From positions 1 to 64,000 of the forward strand of contig CAWEXG010000003.1 of the NCBI GenBank assembly GCA_963812965.1: DNA of 64,000 bases. The letters run 5' to 3'. A program made the position numbers and the translations under genes. Under the pieces are notes generated by a model. The model did not search any database, had not been told where the DNA came from, and saw only the letters and a list, made by a program, of their open reading frames with translations. Source of the stretch: DASXMT01 sp963812965. GTDB lineage: Bacteria > Actinomycetota > Acidimicrobiia > Acidimicrobiales > RAAP-2. Shown here in pieces: positions 24,636 through 34,900 of the stretch. Within the stretch, counting starts at the first letter, position 1. Every line of letters starts with the position of its first letter.

Positions 24636-24780
24636 GTAGGCATGCCACTGTAGCAGCCGAGTCCCAGCAGCCCCCGCCAACGAACCACTGGGAGCCTCCG
24701 GCATGAGCCGGCACAACGGGCCGACTCTCCATCGAACACGTCGCCCAGAGATGCGCTGAGCTCGGTCTTGAGCCCACCTG

Positions 24781-26223
24781 TCACCCCAAGGGGTCCTCAT
24801 GCCACCACGGCACCGGTCGATCTCGCCGATCGGCCTCCTTCAGCAAGGCGTCCAGTGCATCACGGAGCCCGGTAGCCAGCACCGTGACGTCCGGCACCAG
24901 ATCCCAACAGGCGTTCACCCCGAAGTACATCGTCCCCAAGTACGAGAAAGCGGTCACGTTGACACCCACTCCCTCAATGATCGGACCGAACGGGTACATC
25001 GCCACCAACCGGCACCCAGCCAGATGCAGCGGGAAGTCTGGACCGGGGATGTTCGAGACGATGGTGTTGAACACTGGTGGAAGGTGATCGAAGGCACGGA
25101 GGTTGCTCACCAACTTTGACGCCCTGGTGGCGAACATCGGTGCGATCGCCTGTGCCCAGGACGAGAACACTTCCGACCCGACGGTCTGCTCCTGCTCCTT
25201 GGCCCACACAGCTCCATCGCTGATCAGGCCCAGGCGAGCTGCCGGATCTTCCACCCCCGTCGCCAGCGAGACCAGCATGGCCGACACCCGGTTGCCCAAC
25301 ACGTCCCGCTCATCGTCCGGCCGCACCGATACCGGGACCATCGCCACCAGTGACGATTCGAGCTCCTCGTCCCGCTGCGCGAAGAAATCTCGTAGGGCAC
25401 CGGCCACCATGGCCAACGCCACATCATTTACCGTGCCCCCCAACACGTCCTTCACCCGCTTCACCTCGGCCAACGGCACTTCGGTGAACGCCACTCGCCG
25501 ATGCGGCGAGATGGACCGGTTGATCGACGTTCGTGGTGCCTCGAACGGAGACGGCGGCAACGTTCCAACCACCGACCGGTTCCAACTGGTCAACCTCCTG
25601 ATCGACTGCACCGTCCGTCTCGCCGTCCGCGCCACCAACTCCCCCTGAGTCGGCAGCCCACTCAGAGCGTTCCGAACCTGGTCGACATCGCCAGGGACCG
25701 GCTCTGGAGACCACTCCTCCGCCGGAGCCACTATCGGGTCAGCGTCCTTCGACAGGTCGAAGAAGTGGGCCATGAGCTCTGCCCCCGACACGCCGTCGAT
25801 GATGGCGTGGTGGACCTTCGTGACCATGGCTATGTGCCCGTGCTCCAGACCTTCCACGACGTGAAACTCCCAGAGCGGACGCCTGCGATCGAGCGGTCTG
25901 CCCACCAGATCGCCAACCAGCGCCGCCAGCTCGGCCGGCCCTCCTGGTCGTGGCAGGCTGACCCGACGCACGTGGTAGTCGACGTCGAAGTCGGGGTCGT
26001 CCACCAGCAGCGGATGGTGCAGACCGAACGGCACCTCGACCACCCGTTGACGGAACGGTTCCACCAGGTGCACTCGCTCGGCCACCGCGTCCCGGATCCT
26101 CGGAAAGCCAGTACCGGTGGGCATGTCACCAGGATCCAGAACCTGCACCCCGGCAATGTGCAGGTGAGTGGTCGGCGATTCGAACGCCAGGAACGCCCCA
26201 TCCAGTCCTTGTATCCGGCGCAT
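24781..26223 (-). CDS. Wax ester synthase/diacylglycerol acyltransferase (WS/DGAT) 3
   Basis: Third acyltransferase of the window, 480 residues from ATG 26223 (an in-frame GTG at 26232 adds three). Opening RRIQGLDGAFLAFESPTTHLHIAGVQVLD, PDFDVDYHVRRVSLPRPGG, active site KVHHAIIDGVSGAELM (about residues 138-147), NDVALAMVAGALRDF, PVSVRPDDERDVLGNRVSAMLVSL and NIPGPDFPLHLAGCRLVAMYPFGP. More canonical than the pair at 16-19 kb and without a DosR-like box, so it may be the constitutive copy. It lies 38 bp downstream of dut on the same strand. Confidence 0.95.
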   Translation of the reverse strand: MRRIQGLDGAFLAFESPTTHLHIAGVQVLDPGDMPTGTGFPRIRDAVAERVHLVEPFRQRVVEVPFGLHHPLLVDDPDFDVDYHVRRVSLPRPGGPAELAALVGDLVGRPLDRRRPLWEFHVVEGLEHGHIAMVTKVHHAIIDGVSGAELMAHFFDLSKDADPIVAPAEEWSPEPVPGDVDQVRNALSGLPTQGELVARTARRTVQSIRRLTSWNRSVVGTLPPSPFEAPRTSINRSISPHRRVAFTEVPLAEVKRVKDVLGGTVNDVALAMVAGALRDFFAQRDEELESSLVAMVPVSVRPDDERDVLGNRVSAMLVSLATGVEDPAARLGLISDGAVWAKEQEQTVGSEVFSSWAQAIAPMFATRASKLVSNLRAFDHLPPVFNTIVSNIPGPDFPLHLAGCRLVAMYPFGPIIEGVGVNVTAFSYLGTMYFGVNACWDLVPDVTVLATGLRDALDALLKEADRRDRPVPWWHEDPLG

Positions 26224-26261
26224 GCTTCCCACCCTCGTCGGTCCCCTGACGCCCTAGCGCC

Positions 26262-26747
26262 TCAACGCCCTGTCGACCCGAAGCCGCCGAGACCCCGTTC
26301 GCTCGCAGGCAGCTCGGCCACCTCTACGAACTCCGCCCACTCCACCTGCTGTATGACCAACTGGGCGATCCGGTCACCCCGCTGCACCACATAGGCGGTG
26401 TCCGGATCGGTGTTCACCAGCAACACAGCCAGCTCGTCCCGATAACCCGAGTCGATCAGCCCAGGGGTGTTCAGGCAGGTCACACCGTGACGCATGGCCA
26501 GACCGCTGCGGGGTTGCACGAAGCCGGCATAGCCCGGCGGGATGGCGAGAGCGATACCGGTGGGGACCACCGCCCTTCCCCCACCTGGAGCCAACGTCAC
26601 TCCGGTGCGAGCAACCAGGTCGGCGCCGGCGTCCCCCGCCTTGGCATATGCCGGAAGCGGGAGATCGGGGTCGAGCCGGACTACTTCGAGCCGGACCGAC
26701 TCCCGAAGGTCACCGACCGATGCAAGCACATCCCTTTGACTCGACAA
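26262..26747 (-). CDS. dut: dUTP diphosphatase (dUTPase)
   Basis: Hydrolyses dUTP to dUMP, limiting uracil in DNA and feeding dTMP synthesis. 161 residues, the trimeric dUTPase length, with motifs AGDAGADLVAR (1), PRSGLAMRHGV (2), GLIDSGYRDELAVLLVN (3), RGDRIAQLVIQ (4) and the C-terminal ERGLGGFGSTGR arm (5). A TTG start at 26747 is chosen because AGGAGG stands six bases upstream; GTG at 26729 is the alternative. The frame stays open upstream to 26900 through a short repetitive stretch, so a longer form cannot be excluded. Confidence 0.93.
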   Translation of the reverse strand: MSSQRDVLASVGDLRESVRLEVVRLDPDLPLPAYAKAGDAGADLVARTGVTLAPGGGRAVVPTGIALAIPPGYAGFVQPRSGLAMRHGVTCLNTPGLIDSGYRDELAVLLVNTDPDTAYVVQRGDRIAQLVIQQVEWAEFVEVAELPASERGLGGFGSTGR

Positions 26748-26793
26748 CGCCAACCTCCTCCTGTATTCGCTTCGAACGACGCTACTGGCTGGT

Positions 26794-26856
26794 GGTTCGG
26801 GTCGCCGAGCCGACGGTTCAGGCCGCTGAGCCAGTAGTTCGGACCGCCCGACCCTA
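26794..26856 (-). repeat. Three imperfect 21-bp tandem repeats upstream of dut
   Basis: Units of the type GGTTCGGGTCGCCGAGCCGAC repeat three times with drift. In the open dut frame they would encode a heptad-like QRPEPSARRPEP stretch, but the strong ribosome site lies downstream, so the DNA is probably leader. Confidence 0.5.
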
Positions 26857-26956
26857 AAGGTCCGGCGAGTTGGGAAGTCCGGGTCCAGCGTGCCTGGCAT
26901 ACGACCCCGCAGCCACCGAGCTTTGATGAGTCGCCTGCAGCCGCTAGCGTCCTCCC

Positions 26957-27514
26957 GTGCTCGTATGGATGGACCTAGAGATGACTGGCCTGGACCCTGG
27001 CCGCCATGTCATCGTCGAGATTGCCACCCTGATCACCGACGATGAGTTGAACATCGTGGCCGAGGGGCCCGATCTGGTGGTGGCCACCCCCGCAACCGCA
27101 CTGGCCGAGATGGACAGCTTCGTCCGCACGATGCACACCTCGAGTGGCCTCTTGGCCGAGATCGATGCGTCGACGCTGTCCCTGGCCGACGCCGGGGCGG
27201 CCACCCTCGAATTCATCCGTCAGCACGTGCCCAAACCCCGCACTGTGCCTTTGGCCGGCAATTCGATCGGTACCGACCGTCGTTTCCTGGCGGCCCAACT
27301 ACCGGATATCGAGGAGTACCTGCACTACCGTTCGATAGACGTGTCCACCATCAAGGAACTGTGCACTCGCTGGTACCCGGACGCACTGGCTGCCGCACCG
27401 ACGAAGGCCGGTGGACATCGAGCAATGGACGACATCAGAGAGAGCGTGGCTGAGCTGGTCTACTACCGGTCTGCCGTGTTCCGTTCGACGACGGGGGCCG
27501 TCGAGCCCAGTTGA
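26957..27514 (+). CDS. orn: Oligoribonuclease
   Basis: DEDDh 3'-5' exonuclease that degrades 2-5 nt RNA and pGpG to mononucleotides. 185 residues. Exo I motif VWMDLEMTGLDP (Asp and Glu), Exo II region LAGNSIGTDRRFLA (Asp), and the Exo III motif GGHRAMDDIRESVAEL (His and Asp). GTG at 26957 starts the conserved MLVWMDLEM sequence. Divergent from dut; the acyl-CoA synthetase follows 11 bp after the stop and is likely co-transcribed. Confidence 0.95.
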   Translation: MLVWMDLEMTGLDPGRHVIVEIATLITDDELNIVAEGPDLVVATPATALAEMDSFVRTMHTSSGLLAEIDASTLSLADAGAATLEFIRQHVPKPRTVPLAGNSIGTDRRFLAAQLPDIEEYLHYRSIDVSTIKELCTRWYPDALAAAPTKAGGHRAMDDIRESVAELVYYRSAVFRSTTGAVEPS

Positions 27515-27525
27515 AAGGAGCATGC

Positions 27526-29442
27526 ATGGCTGATCCAGCCAATGCTGCCGGTAAACCCGACGCGCCCCACAAAGTCAGTACGACCGACGAGCCCAACCAG
27601 ACAGTGCCCGACTCCGAACCCGTGCTCTCCTTCCAAGAAGCCACCGCCAGGCTGACCGCACCTGGACAGACCTTCGAGATGGAGCAGACAGAGATCCGAG
27701 GTATCCCCACCCGCATCTGGAAGAACGCCCCGCCCAGCCTTCGCAGCGTGCTCGAGCTCACACGGGACCACGGCGACCAGGACTTCCTCATTTACGAAGA
27801 AGAGCGGCTGACGTTCTCCGAGCACTTCCGGGCTGTCGCCACCCTCGGCCACCAACTGATCGAACGGTTCGGGATCAAGAAGGGCGACCGGGTGGCCATC
27901 GCCATGCGCAACCTGCCCGAGTGGGTCATCGCCTTCTGGGCATCGGTGTCCATCGGAGCGATCGTGGTGCCACTGAACGCCTGGTGGACGGGGGCCGAGC
28001 TCATCTACGGACTGAGCGACTCCGGTGCTGCCGTGCTCTTTGTCGACAACGAACGCGAGGCCCGGATCCGCCCACACCTCAGTGAGCTGCCCTTCTTGCG
28101 AACCGTGGTGGTGGCGTCCGAGAACCGCAACCAGCAGCCCACCGGTGCAGGTTCGCCGCCGACCACGCCGCCGACCACGCCGCCGACCACGCCGTCACAT
28201 CGAGGTCCAGCAGCGTGGGTCGACACCCTGTCCTTTGCCGAAGCCATGGGAGACACCCGCAGGGACGATCTGCCCGAGGTGACGATCGAGCCTGACGATA
28301 TCGCCACCATCTTCTACACCTCAGGGACCACCGGCCGGCCCAGGGGGGCGGTGGGAACCCATCGAAACTCGTGCTCCAACCTCATGAATCTCTACTTCAT
28401 CATCACGCAGGGGTCGCTTCGCAACACCGGCGGTCTGAGCGCCATGGAAGACGGGATCCAACTCGCCAACCTGCTCTCGGTACCGCTCTTCCACGGCACC
28501 GGCTGCCACGCCATCTTGGTGCCGTACACCCTGGTCGGCGGGAAGATGGTGATGATGCACCACTTCGACCCGGAGCGGGCGCTGGAGCTGATCGAACGGG
28601 AAGGGATCACCGGCTTCGGGGGTATCGCTGCCATGGTGATGCAGGTCATCGACTCCCCCGACTTCTCGAAGCGGGACACCTCGTCGATCCGGAACATCTC
28701 GTACGGGGGATCCCCGACGCCGCCGGACCTGGTACAGCGGATCAAGGAGCATTTCCCGGTAGGAGCGCCTTCCAACGGGTACGGGCTCGCCGAGACATCC
28801 GCCATCACCACGATGAACATCGGTGACGACTACGTCCGGAAGCCGAGCAGCGTCGGTCCGCCGGCACCGGTGTGCGACGTCGCCATCGTCCCCGAGGAGC
28901 ACGAAGGCGCCGAGCCTCCTGCTTCGGGCATCGACCCCGATCCAGAGCAGATCGGCGAGCTGTGGATCAGGGGTCCCAACGTGGTCCGTGGCTACTGGCA
29001 TCGAGATGAGGACACGACACGGACCTTCACGGCCGGATGGCTGCACACCGGTGACGTGGCTCGTATCGACGAGGAGGGGTTCGTCTACATCGTCGACCGG
29101 GCCAAGGACGTGATCATCCGGGGCGGCGAGAACGTGTACTGCGTCGAGGTGGAAGCTGCGCTGTTCGAACACCCTGCCGTCGCCGAGTGTGCTGTGATCG
29201 GGGTCCCCCACCCCGTGCTGGGTGAAGAGGTGGGTGCGGTCGTCGTCCTCAGATCCGGTCACGACGTGGCCGTGGACGAGCTGGGCCGTCATGTCAACGA
29301 ACGGGTGGCCGCCTTCAACGTCCCCACCCGCTTCTGGTACCGGAACGAACCGCTTCCTCGGAACCCTGCCGGAAAGGTGATGAAGCGTGCCATCCGAGAC
29401 GAGCTGCTCAAGAACCCGCCGACACCGACACCCCGCCCCTAG
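27526..29442 (+). CDS. Acyl-CoA synthetase (class I adenylate-forming enzyme)
   Basis: Activates a carboxylic/fatty acid to its CoA ester via an acyl-adenylate, 638 residues. Motifs: IFYTSGTTGRPRGAVGTHRN (A3/P-loop), YGLAETSAITTMN (A5), GWLHTGDVARIDEEGFVYIVDR (A7-A8), KDVIIRGGENVY and the catalytic lysine in NPAGKVMKR (A10). ATG 27526 has AAAGGAG upstream. A low-complexity loop near residue 212 is encoded by three tandem 12-bp units (28156-28194; PPTTPPTTPPTT), an expansion in a surface loop. It follows orn closely, and its stop overlaps the ribF stop by four bases (convergent). It may supply acyl-CoA for the WS/DGAT enzymes. Confidence 0.92.
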   Translation: MADPANAAGKPDAPHKVSTTDEPNQTVPDSEPVLSFQEATARLTAPGQTFEMEQTEIRGIPTRIWKNAPPSLRSVLELTRDHGDQDFLIYEEERLTFSEHFRAVATLGHQLIERFGIKKGDRVAIAMRNLPEWVIAFWASVSIGAIVVPLNAWWTGAELIYGLSDSGAAVLFVDNEREARIRPHLSELPFLRTVVVASENRNQQPTGAGSPPTTPPTTPPTTPSHRGPAAWVDTLSFAEAMGDTRRDDLPEVTIEPDDIATIFYTSGTTGRPRGAVGTHRNSCSNLMNLYFIITQGSLRNTGGLSAMEDGIQLANLLSVPLFHGTGCHAILVPYTLVGGKMVMMHHFDPERALELIEREGITGFGGIAAMVMQVIDSPDFSKRDTSSIRNISYGGSPTPPDLVQRIKEHFPVGAPSNGYGLAETSAITTMNIGDDYVRKPSSVGPPAPVCDVAIVPEEHEGAEPPASGIDPDPEQIGELWIRGPNVVRGYWHRDEDTTRTFTAGWLHTGDVARIDEEGFVYIVDRAKDVIIRGGENVYCVEVEAALFEHPAVAECAVIGVPHPVLGEEVGAVVVLRSGHDVAVDELGRHVNERVAAFNVPTRFWYRNEPLPRNPAGKVMKRAIRDELLKNPPTPTPRP

Positions 29443-30392
29443 GGCGAGAGGACGGCCCGGGTCGCATCGACATCTCGGTTCATCTGGGTGACCAGCTCGG
29501 CCATCGAGTCGAACCGCAGCTCGTCACGGAGCCGGGTGACGAAGGACACCCGACCTTCCTCGTCGTAGAGGTCTCCGTCGAAATCGAGCAGGAACGCCTC
29601 GACCAGCAGACGGCCTTCGTCGTAGAAAGTGGGACGGGTACCGACCGAGATCGCTGTGGGCCAACGGGAGCCGTTCGGTCGGTCGTACCATCCGGCGTAG
29701 ATCCCGGCGGCAGGCAGGGCGATACCCGCAGGAACGTCGACGTTGGCCGTGGGGAACCCGAGCTCGGCACCGCCTCGGGCGTCACCGTGGACCACCGTGC
29801 CGCGTACCTGGTGAGATCGGCCCAGCAATACCGCTGCTTCGGCCACCTTGCCCTCGGCGACCAGCGCCCGGATACGGGTGGAAGAGATCGCCCCGGTCCC
29901 GTCGGTGGCGTCGCTCGCCATGGCCAGCGACACACCCTCCACCGTGAACCCGTCGACGGCGCCCAGCTCCCGCAACAAGGTGATGTTTCCCTTCCGCCCG
30001 TGTCCGAAGTGGAAGTCCTCCCCCACCACCACCCGCCGGGCCCCTACCGTCCGAACCAGTATCTCCCGAACGAAATCCTCGGCCGACTCGTTGGCCCGCT
30101 CTTCGTCGAAAGGGACGACCACCGTCCGGTCCACACCGGCAGCTTCGAGCAGCTCGAGCTTCTGGGCCAGATCGCACAGCAGCAGCGGAGCCGAGTCCGG
30201 TCGCACCACGGTGGCCGGATGACGGTCGAAGGTCACCACCACCGTGGTCAGGCCGTCCGGCTTCGCCCGAGCGCGAAGCTCTGCCAGCAACGCTTGATGC
30301 CCGATATGCACACCGTCGTATGCGCCGATGGTCACCGCTGAGCCTCTGGCCGGGGGCGTGCTCGTCGTCGGGTCGGTGACGATCTCCATCAT
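29439..30392 (-). CDS. ribF: Bifunctional riboflavin kinase/FAD synthetase
   Basis: Converts riboflavin to FMN and FMN to FAD. 317 residues: N-terminal nucleotidyltransferase domain with IGAYDGVHIGHQALL (the usual FDGVHxGH is YDGVHIGH), VGEDFHFGHGRKG and ISSTRIR; C-terminal kinase domain with GFPTANVDVP, YAGWYD and VEAFLLDFDGDLYDE. Last member of the minus-strand rimP-nusA-ylxR-infB-rbfA-truB group, 133 bp after truB; no convincing gene lies in that gap. Confidence 0.95.
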   Translation of the reverse strand: MMEIVTDPTTSTPPARGSAVTIGAYDGVHIGHQALLAELRARAKPDGLTTVVVTFDRHPATVVRPDSAPLLLCDLAQKLELLEAAGVDRTVVVPFDEERANESAEDFVREILVRTVGARRVVVGEDFHFGHGRKGNITLLRELGAVDGFTVEGVSLAMASDATDGTGAISSTRIRALVAEGKVAEAAVLLGRSHQVRGTVVHGDARGGAELGFPTANVDVPAGIALPAAGIYAGWYDRPNGSRWPTAISVGTRPTFYDEGRLLVEAFLLDFDGDLYDEEGRVSFVTRLRDELRFDSMAELVTQMNRDVDATRAVLSP

Positions 30393-30525
30393 CGGTCGAG
30401 GCTACCGGTCGAGCAGCACTCGACATCAGACGGGACCACCAGACACCCACCACGGCCAAGGTCACAACCAAGGCCACCAGGGCCAGGACGGATACGGTCA
30501 GAGCTGCCAGAGCCAAGGAACGGGG

Positions 30526-31410
30526 TCATCCGGCGCTCACCAGCACCACTGCCGGCCGGATCCGATCGGTCTCGGTGGCCTCGTACACGGCCAACAGCTG
30601 GCCGCCCTGGTCCACCAGGCCCCACGGACCGTCCCCGCTGACTCCCACCGACACCCGGTCGAGAGCCAGGCCCCTGGTGATCAGCTTGGCCACCTCGGTG
30701 CTCACCTCGACCTGGTCGAGATCCCGGAGCGCCTGGGCCGCCGACAGCACGACGACCGGGCTCAGCTCGTCGACCGTTCGGGCTTCGTCCACCGAGAGCG
30801 ACCCGATGCGAGTTCGGCGGAGGTTCCGGAGGTGGGCACCGCCACCCAGCGCCGCGCCGAGATCGGCTGCCAGCACCCGAACGTAGGTACCCGATGAGCA
30901 CTCGACCTCAATACGAAAGACGCCGGACTGCGGTGTAGCGCTCACGTCGAAGCGGTACACGGTAACCGGCCGAGGGGTCCGCTCCACCTCAATGCCCTGA
31001 CGGGCCAGGGTGTGCAGTCGCTTCCCGCCGACCTTCACCGCCGAGACCATCGGCGGGATCTGCTCGATCTCCCCGGTGAGCTCGGCGGCAGCGTCACACA
31101 TCTGGGCCAACGTGACCCCTGACATGTCCCAGGTCCCGGTGACCTCCCCGGCGGCATCGAGGGTCGAGGTGGCTGTTCCCAGGACCACCTCGGCCTCATA
31201 GGTCTTGGGGAGCGCGGTGAGGAACCGGAGCAGCCGAGTGACCCGGCCGAGACCCACGAGCAGGACACCGGTGGCATCAGGGTCGAGGGTGCCGGCATGG
31301 CCGACCCGACGTTGTCCAAAGATCCGTCGGCAACGGGCCACCACGTCGTGGGAGGTCCACTCCGCCTCCTTGTCCACGACGACCAGACCGGTCACGCCAT
31401 CGGCGCTCAT
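30526..31410 (-). CDS. truB: tRNA pseudouridine(55) synthase
   Basis: Makes pseudouridine 55 in the T-loop of tRNAs. 294 residues with GLVVVDKEAEWTSHDVV, the catalytic aspartate motif HAGTLDPDATGVLLVGLG, KTYEAEVVLG and KRLHTLARQGIEVERTPRPV. The TruB C-terminal PUA-like region with SSGTYVRVLAADLG is complete. Its start overlaps the rbfA stop (ATGA), indicating coupling. Confidence 0.96.
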   Translation of the reverse strand: MSADGVTGLVVVDKEAEWTSHDVVARCRRIFGQRRVGHAGTLDPDATGVLLVGLGRVTRLLRFLTALPKTYEAEVVLGTATSTLDAAGEVTGTWDMSGVTLAQMCDAAAELTGEIEQIPPMVSAVKVGGKRLHTLARQGIEVERTPRPVTVYRFDVSATPQSGVFRIEVECSSGTYVRVLAADLGAALGGGAHLRNLRRTRIGSLSVDEARTVDELSPVVVLSAAQALRDLDQVEVSTEVAKLITRGLALDRVSVGVSGDGPWGLVDQGGQLLAVYEATETDRIRPAVVLVSAG

Positions 31411-31916
31411 CGCTCGAGGTGGTCCTTGTCGTGCCCACCATCCGGCTGCTGCCTGTCGTCGGTCTGCTCGCCGCTCCCCTTGCTCTCACCGTCGGGCCGC
31501 TCGCCCGTCCCCTCGCCACCGGGTCGCTCGCCCTCGTTGCCGTGCTGCTGCTCGCTGTCGTGGATACGGCGAAGCACGTCCTCCACCCGGCTCCCGGCAA
31601 TGACTGCCGGGTCGACCTCGAAGCTGAGCGACGGCGTGCGCTTCATCCGCACCTGGCGCCCCATGGACCGTTGCAGCTGTACCCGGCGCTCGCCCAACGC
31701 TTCCGCTGCGTCATCGGACATCGAGCTCAGGAACACTGTGGCATTGCGCAGGTCCGGAGCCGTGTCCACCGACGTAATGGTCACCAGACGGAGGCGCTCG
31801 TCGGCATCGGCCAACCGCTCGAGCTCCTCGGCCAGGATCTGGCGCAGCACCTGGTTGACGCGTAACGACCTTGCATAGGGCGCTACACCTCGATTGTCAC
31901 GACGGCGACCAGGCAT
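31407..31916 (-). CDS. rbfA: Ribosome-binding factor A
   Basis: KH-like protein for maturation of the 30S subunit and cold adaptation. 169 residues: core RSLRVNQVLRQILAEELERL, VTITSVDTAPDLRNATVFLS and MGRQVRMKRTPSLSFEVDPAV. The last 45 or so residues are a polar, Glu/Gly/Asp/Gln-rich tail (QQHGNEGERPGGEG) beyond the family's usual length. Lies between infB and truB in the usual order. Confidence 0.95.
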   Translation of the reverse strand: MPGRRRDNRGVAPYARSLRVNQVLRQILAEELERLADADERLRLVTITSVDTAPDLRNATVFLSSMSDDAAEALGERRVQLQRSMGRQVRMKRTPSLSFEVDPAVIAGSRVEDVLRRIHDSEQQHGNEGERPGGEGTGERPDGESKGSGEQTDDRQQPDGGHDKDHLER

Positions 31917-31976
31917 CAGCTTTTTCGTCTCCGCTCCAGGCCTCGAGTCTCGATTCTGCGTGGCCCCTCTGGATCG

Positions 31977-34900
31977 TCAGGTCCGGGGGATCTCGCGCTC
32001 TTCGTAGGTCTCGATGACGTCACCGTTCTTCAGGTCCTGATAGTCGGAGAGCCCGATACCGCACTCGAACCCGGCTGCCACCTCACGGGCGTCATCCTTG
32101 AACCGTCGCAGCGATGTGATCGAGCCCTTCCAGATCACTACACCCTCACGCAGGAACCGAACTTTCGAGCCGCGAGTGATAACACCCTCTCGGACGTAGC
32201 AGCCGGCGATGGCGCCCACCCGTGGGACCCGGAAGACTTCCCGGACCTCTGCTTCACCGGTGACGATCTCCTCGAAGACCGGAGCCAACAACCCGAGCAT
32301 GGCTGCCTGGAGATCTTCGAGCAGCTTGTAGATGATCTCGTAGGTACGGATCTCGACGTTGGACTTCTCAGCCTGTTCACGGGCCCGGCGGTCGGGACGG
32401 ACGTTGAACCCGATGATGGTGGCGTTCGATGCCTGTGCTGTCTGTACGTCGTTCTCGGTGATACCGCCTACGCCCCGCTGCACGAAGCTGAGCTTGACGT
32501 CTTCGCGTTCAAGTTTCCGGAGGCTCTCGGTGATCGCCTCCAGCGAACCCTGGACGTCGGCCTTGAGGATGACGTTGAGGGTGGCTGTCTCGCCACGCTG
32601 GATCTGCTCGAAGAGGTCCTCCAACTTGGCCCCACCCAGCGCCGACGCGGCAGCAGGCACATGGCCGGCCACCCGGTAGCGGTGGGCGCGGGCCTCGCCG
32701 ATGGTCCGAGCCTGCGCCAGCTCGGGGGCCACCCGAAGCTCGTCGCCGGCGTTCGGGGGCTCCGAGAACCCGAGCACCTGTACCGGTGTCGACGGCGGCG
32801 CTTCCTTGATCTGATCGCCATGATCGTCAACCAGCGCCTTCACCTTGCCCCATGCCGCCCCGGCCACGATGGGATCGCCTACCCGCAGGGTGCCGCGTTC
32901 GACGATGACCGATGCCACCGGGCCCCGGCCCACCTCGAGCTCGGCTTCGATGACAAAACCGCGAGCTGGGCCCTCGGGACTGGCCACCAGCTCCTCGACC
33001 TCGGCCACTAGGAGGACCTGCTCCAGCAGGTCCTCGATGCCCAGGTTCTGGAGTGCAGAGACCTCGACGGTGATGGTGTCGCCACCCCACGCCTCGGGCA
33101 CCAGCCCGTGCTCGGAGACCTGCTGCAGCACCCGGTTGGGATCGGCCTCTTCCCGGTCGATCTTGTTCACGGCCACGATGATCGGCACCTCGGCCGCCTT
33201 GGCGTGGTTGATCGCCTCGATGGTCTGGGGCATCACGCCGTCGTCGGCTGCCACCACGAGAACCACGATGTCGGTCACCTCGGCCCCGCGTGCCCGCATG
33301 GCAGTGAACGCCTCGTGGCCCGGCGTGTCGATGAAGGTGATCGCCTTACCGTTGTGCTCCACTTGGTAGGCGCCGATGTGCTGGGTGATGCCACCGGCCT
33401 CGCCGGCTACCACGTTGGCCGAGCGGATCCGATCGAGGAGCAGCGTCTTCCCGTGGTCGACGTGGCCCATGACGGTGACCACAGGCGGCCGGGGACGGAG
33501 ATCCGCCTCGTCCTCCTCGTCGTCCTCCTCATCGAAGTACTTGGCCAGGAGCTCGGCCTCACGCTCCTCGCCGGGATCGACCAGACGGACCGTGGCCCCC
33601 AGCTCGGCAGCGAACAGCTCGATCATGTCGTCGGTCAACGACTGGGTCGCCGTGACCATCTCACCCTGTAAGAGCAGGAAGCGGATGACGTCGCCGGCCG
33701 ATCGGTTCAGCTTGGGGCCGAGATCTCGTGCCGTGGAGCCTCGCTCCACGATGACCTCGGTGTCCGGCACCGGTGCGGTCGACGGCGTGTAGGCGGTGAG
33801 CTGGGTCGGCTCGAGCTCCTCGAGGTTCCGACGACGACGGCGAGGCCGCCGCTGGTTGGGACGACCTCGACCCACACCGGGGCCGCCACGCCCTGGAGGA
33901 CCACCAGGGCCACCGCCGGGACCACCAGGGCCACCGCCGGGACGACCGCCACTGAAACCACCGCCGCCTCCAGGACGGCCGCCGCCGTAACCACCGCCGC
34001 CACCTCCCCCGGGACGGCTTGCTCCGCCGCCACCGCCGGGACCGCTGGGACGGCTGGTGAAACCACCGGGACGACCGGTACCGCCGGGACGACCAGGCGC
34101 CGGTGCAGAACGCCGACCACCGGCACCAGGTGGTGGTGGGATCGGTCGGCCGCTCACTGAACGAGGAGGGCCACCGGGCGGCGGCGGGATCGGCTTGCCA
34201 CTGTGGCCGGTGGGCGGCTTCGCCGGGGCGGAGCCGGTCGGTGGTGTGGGAGGTGCTGGTGTTGGCGTTGCGGCAGCCGGTGCTGGTGCAGAGGCCGGAG
34301 CGCTCGTCGACGCCCGTGCCGCTGGGACCACGGGGGCAGCCGGTGCTGGTGCCGGCGGCGCAGGAGGAGCCGGAGCCTGGGGTGTCGAGGCAGGAGCAGC
34401 AGGAGCCGGAGCGGCTGGCGGCGCTGTTGGTGCCGACGCTGCCGGTGCCGACGCCGCTGGCGCTGGCGCTGCCGGTGCCGGTGCCGGTGATGCCGCTGGC
34501 GCGCTCGGAGCTGCCGCCGGGCTCGAGCCCGACCGCACCAGCCCTGGGCTCTGCGACCCTGGCTGCTCGGAGACGGGACGGCTGGTGACCAACCGGGCGC
34601 CGGAGCGCTTGATCGGAGTAGGCGACGGTGGCTCGCCGGACTCGGCCGGAGCGTCATCTGTCGTTCTGGTGACAGCGGGAGCCGGCGGCGGAGGTGCGTC
34701 GTCACCCAACTTCGACGGTGTGAGATCGGGCTTCTCGCTCGGAGCCGCTGCCTTCTTCGCAGCTGCCTTCTTGGCCGGTGCCTTCTTCGCTGCCGCCTTC
34801 TTGGCCGGCGCCGCAGGCTCTTCCGGTTGCACCGGACGACGAAGACCCTCACGATCGGCCTTTCGGCGGGCGCGGTCCGCTTGGGCGTCCTCGATGGACG

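Noticed and set aside
26842..26862. GGACCGCCCGACCCTAAAGG upstream of dut/orn as a box
   Set aside because: It requires a one-base gap and is part of a local 21-bp tandem repeat.
29782..30516. Possible small membrane protein between truB and ribF (hydrophobic start from TTG 30516)
   Set aside because: The frame runs 600 bp through ribF, and no ribosome site or homologous pattern is visible; the hydrophobic stretch alone is not enough.
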